Shown here piece by piece: positions 4,073-5,264 of a stretch of DNA of 5,264 bases. Below the pieces are notes generated by a model. The model did no database searches and was not told where the DNA came from. It saw nothing but the letters and a program-made list of their open reading frames with translations. Both the position numbers and the translations under genes were made by a program. The DNA comes from Candidatus Omnitrophota bacterium. GTDB taxonomy: Bacteria > Omnitrophota > Gorgyraeia > Duberdicusellales > 4484-171. The DNA is taken from positions 1 through 5,264 of the forward strand of contig JAGLSH010000054.1 in NCBI GenBank assembly GCA_023135855.1, in the 5' to 3' direction. How positions within the stretch are numbered: position 1 is the stretch's first letter; every line of letters begins with the position of its first letter.

Positions 4073-5264
4073 AGGATACCTACTCCTTGTTCTTCTTCCA
4101 ATATCATTTCTTCATATACGTGAGGTGGTAATTCATAAAGAAACATTGATGGTCTGGCGATAATTAGACCATTTTTAAAGGTATATTTTGTTTGAGGATA
4201 GGTTATATGTAACATAGATTTAGTACGGGTTGTAGCTACGTAAAATAATCTTCTTTCTTCTTCTATGGCGGCTGAACTAATTTGAGCTTTGGGGTGAGGA
4301 AAACTATATTCGCAAAATCCAATAATAAAGACAACGTCCCATTCTAATCCTTTGGCTTGGTGGATTGTAGAAAGAACTAAGGTATCACCTTTTGTATGAG
4401 CATTAAGTAAAGATTCACCTTTGAATTCTTCAAAAGAACTAAAATCAAGCAAGAATTCTTTTATTGTTGAATGGGTGGAAGCTAGCTTAGCCAACTCTTC
4501 TAAATCAAGAATTCTTTCATCAGCATTGTCAAAAGATAAATAGCAATAATTTTTATAGCTTTCTATTACTCTTCTTAAAGCCTCTTCTGGGCTTGTTATT
4601 TTTTCTAAAGCTTGGAAAGTGGAGGCAAACTCTTGGAAACCTATACGTATCCTTTTTGTTAAGCTACTTGTAACATCTGAGATACTCTTTTTTTTATTAA
4701 CTAGATTATCCCATATTTTATTGGCATAGCTTCTTCCAATTCCTTTTTGCAGACAAAGAGTCCGCTTAAAAGAAAGTTCATCTTGAGGATTGACGACTAT
4801 TCTTAAGTAACCCAAGACATCTTTTATATGTGCTTGCTCAAAGAAGCGTAAACCGCCGCGGACAATATAAGGAATATTTCTTTTTAGAAACTCCATTTCT
4901 ATTTCTAAAGCTTGAAAACGTGAGCGAAAGAGAATTGAAATCTCTTTTAACGGTATACCTTGATTATTTAATTCTAATATTCTTTGACCGATAAACTTAG
5001 CTTGTTGGTAAACGTCTTTTGTTTTTATTACAAAAGGAATTTCACCACCTGTTTTTATAGCTTCTAGATCTTTAGGGAATTGATTGACATTATTTTTTAT
5101 AATTTCATTAGCCATAGAAAGTATTGGCGGAGGAGAACGATAATTTATTTGAAGTTTAAATATGTTTGTTCCCTCAAATGTTTTTGGAAAATCTAAAATA
5201 TTATTTATATCAGCAGCTCTAAAGGAATATATTGATTGAGCATCATCGCCGACTGCGAGAATAT
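4069..5264 (-). CDS. uvrD: UvrD/PcrA-family ATP-dependent 3'-5' DNA helicase, C-terminal part (5' end outside window)
   Basis: The frame is open from the right edge; the Met codon at 5113-5115 is internal, because reading on upstream gives the helicase motif 'VGDDAQSIYSFRAAD' (motif III) and then 'NYRSPPPIL' (motif IV). About 397 residues are visible. Further landmarks are 'GGLRFFEQAHIKDVLGYLR' and 'NPQDELSFKR' of the 2B region, motif V 'TIHQAKGLEWDVVFIIG', and motif VI 'EEERRLFYVATTRTKSML' (consensus TRAK). A short tail 'RPSMFLYELPP' closes the conserved core about 50 residues after motif VI, without the long Tudor-like C-terminal extension of PcrA. Walker A, motif Ia and the DExx box must lie beyond the right edge. 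The family unwinds DNA 3'-5' in excision repair, mismatch repair and replication restart; UvrD, PcrA and Rep cannot be told apart from this part. Its stop overlaps the next gene's start (ATGA), so it heads or joins an operon with the amidase and thpR. Confidence 0.95.
   Translation of the reverse strand, partial: ILAVGDDAQSIYSFRAADINNILDFPKTFEGTNIFKLQINYRSPPPILSMANEIIKNNVNQFPKDLEAIKTGGEIPFVIKTKDVYQQAKFIGQRILELNNQGIPLKEISILFRSRFQALEIEMEFLKRNIPYIVRGGLRFFEQAHIKDVLGYLRIVVNPQDELSFKRTLCLQKGIGRSYANKIWDNLVNKKKSISDVTSSLTKRIRIGFQEFASTFQALEKITSPEEALRRVIESYKNYCYLSFDNADERILDLEELAKLASTHSTIKEFLLDFSSFEEFKGESLLNAHTKGDTLVLSTIHQAKGLEWDVVFIIGFCEYSFPHPKAQISSAAIEEERRLFYVATTRTKSMLHITYPQTKYTFKNGLIIARPSMFLYELPPHVYEEMILEEEQGVGIL
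4083..4088 (-). promoter_or_regulatory. pncC: Shine-Dalgarno site of the cinA-like gene
   Basis: AAGGAG on the minus strand (CTCCTT at 4083-4088 on the plus strand) lies 10 nt before the ATG at 4072, inside the last codons of the helicase gene. It is the clearest Shine-Dalgarno match in the window. It fixes the start at the ATG that overlaps the helicase stop, rather than at a later codon nearer the conserved domain. Confidence 0.75.

Noticed and set aside
5113..5115. The ATG at this point as the start of the helicase gene.
   Set aside because: The frame continues to the window edge and encodes helicase motifs III and IV directly upstream, so this Met is internal.

Overview
The window is an AT-rich stretch of a bacterial chromosome, densely packed with housekeeping genes. 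I see no phage, insertion sequence, CRISPR array, rRNA or tRNA. Seven protein genes are supported, and the two outer ones run off the window edges. The mix of families, the low GC, the patchy use of Shine-Dalgarno sites and the GATAA-type heptamer repeats between genes suggest an uncultivated Gram-negative-type lineage such as Omnitrophota or a neighbour. That placement is an inference from style and gene order, not a proof.

Left half, plus strand: the C-terminal end of a RodZ-like protein (edge to 375) is followed after 1 nt by rimO (377-1651), the ribosomal protein S12 methylthiotransferase. A 153-nt gap (1652-1804) holds two nested inverted repeats and a good -10 box. Next come pgsA (1805-2371), a 150-nt gap made almost wholly of 7-nt and 14-nt tandem repeats, and pgpA (2522-2995). 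PgsA and PgpA catalyse the two consecutive steps from CDP-diacylglycerol to phosphatidylglycerol, so this arm covers cell shape, ribosome modification and anionic lipid synthesis.

Right half, minus strand: a UvrD/PcrA-type helicase (right edge to 4069) overlaps a stand-alone CinA C-terminal-domain amidase (4072-3533) by 4 nt in an ATGA arrangement. This is followed after 25 nt by thpR (3507-2959), an RNA 2',3'-cyclic phosphodiesterase. The three look like one operon. It converges on the plus-strand arm, and the 3' ends of thpR and pgpA overlap by 37 bp with no terminator between them.

The gene content recalls the widespread rodZ-(rimO)-pgsA-(pgpA)-cinA-(thpR)-recA neighbourhood. Here, however, the cinA-thpR part is turned round and attached to a helicase gene, with no recA in view. 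The most notable features are this rearrangement, the heptamer repeat array between pgsA and pgpA, and a few departures from family consensus in RimO and PgpA. I found no convincing new multi-gene system; most of the window is ordinary core metabolism.
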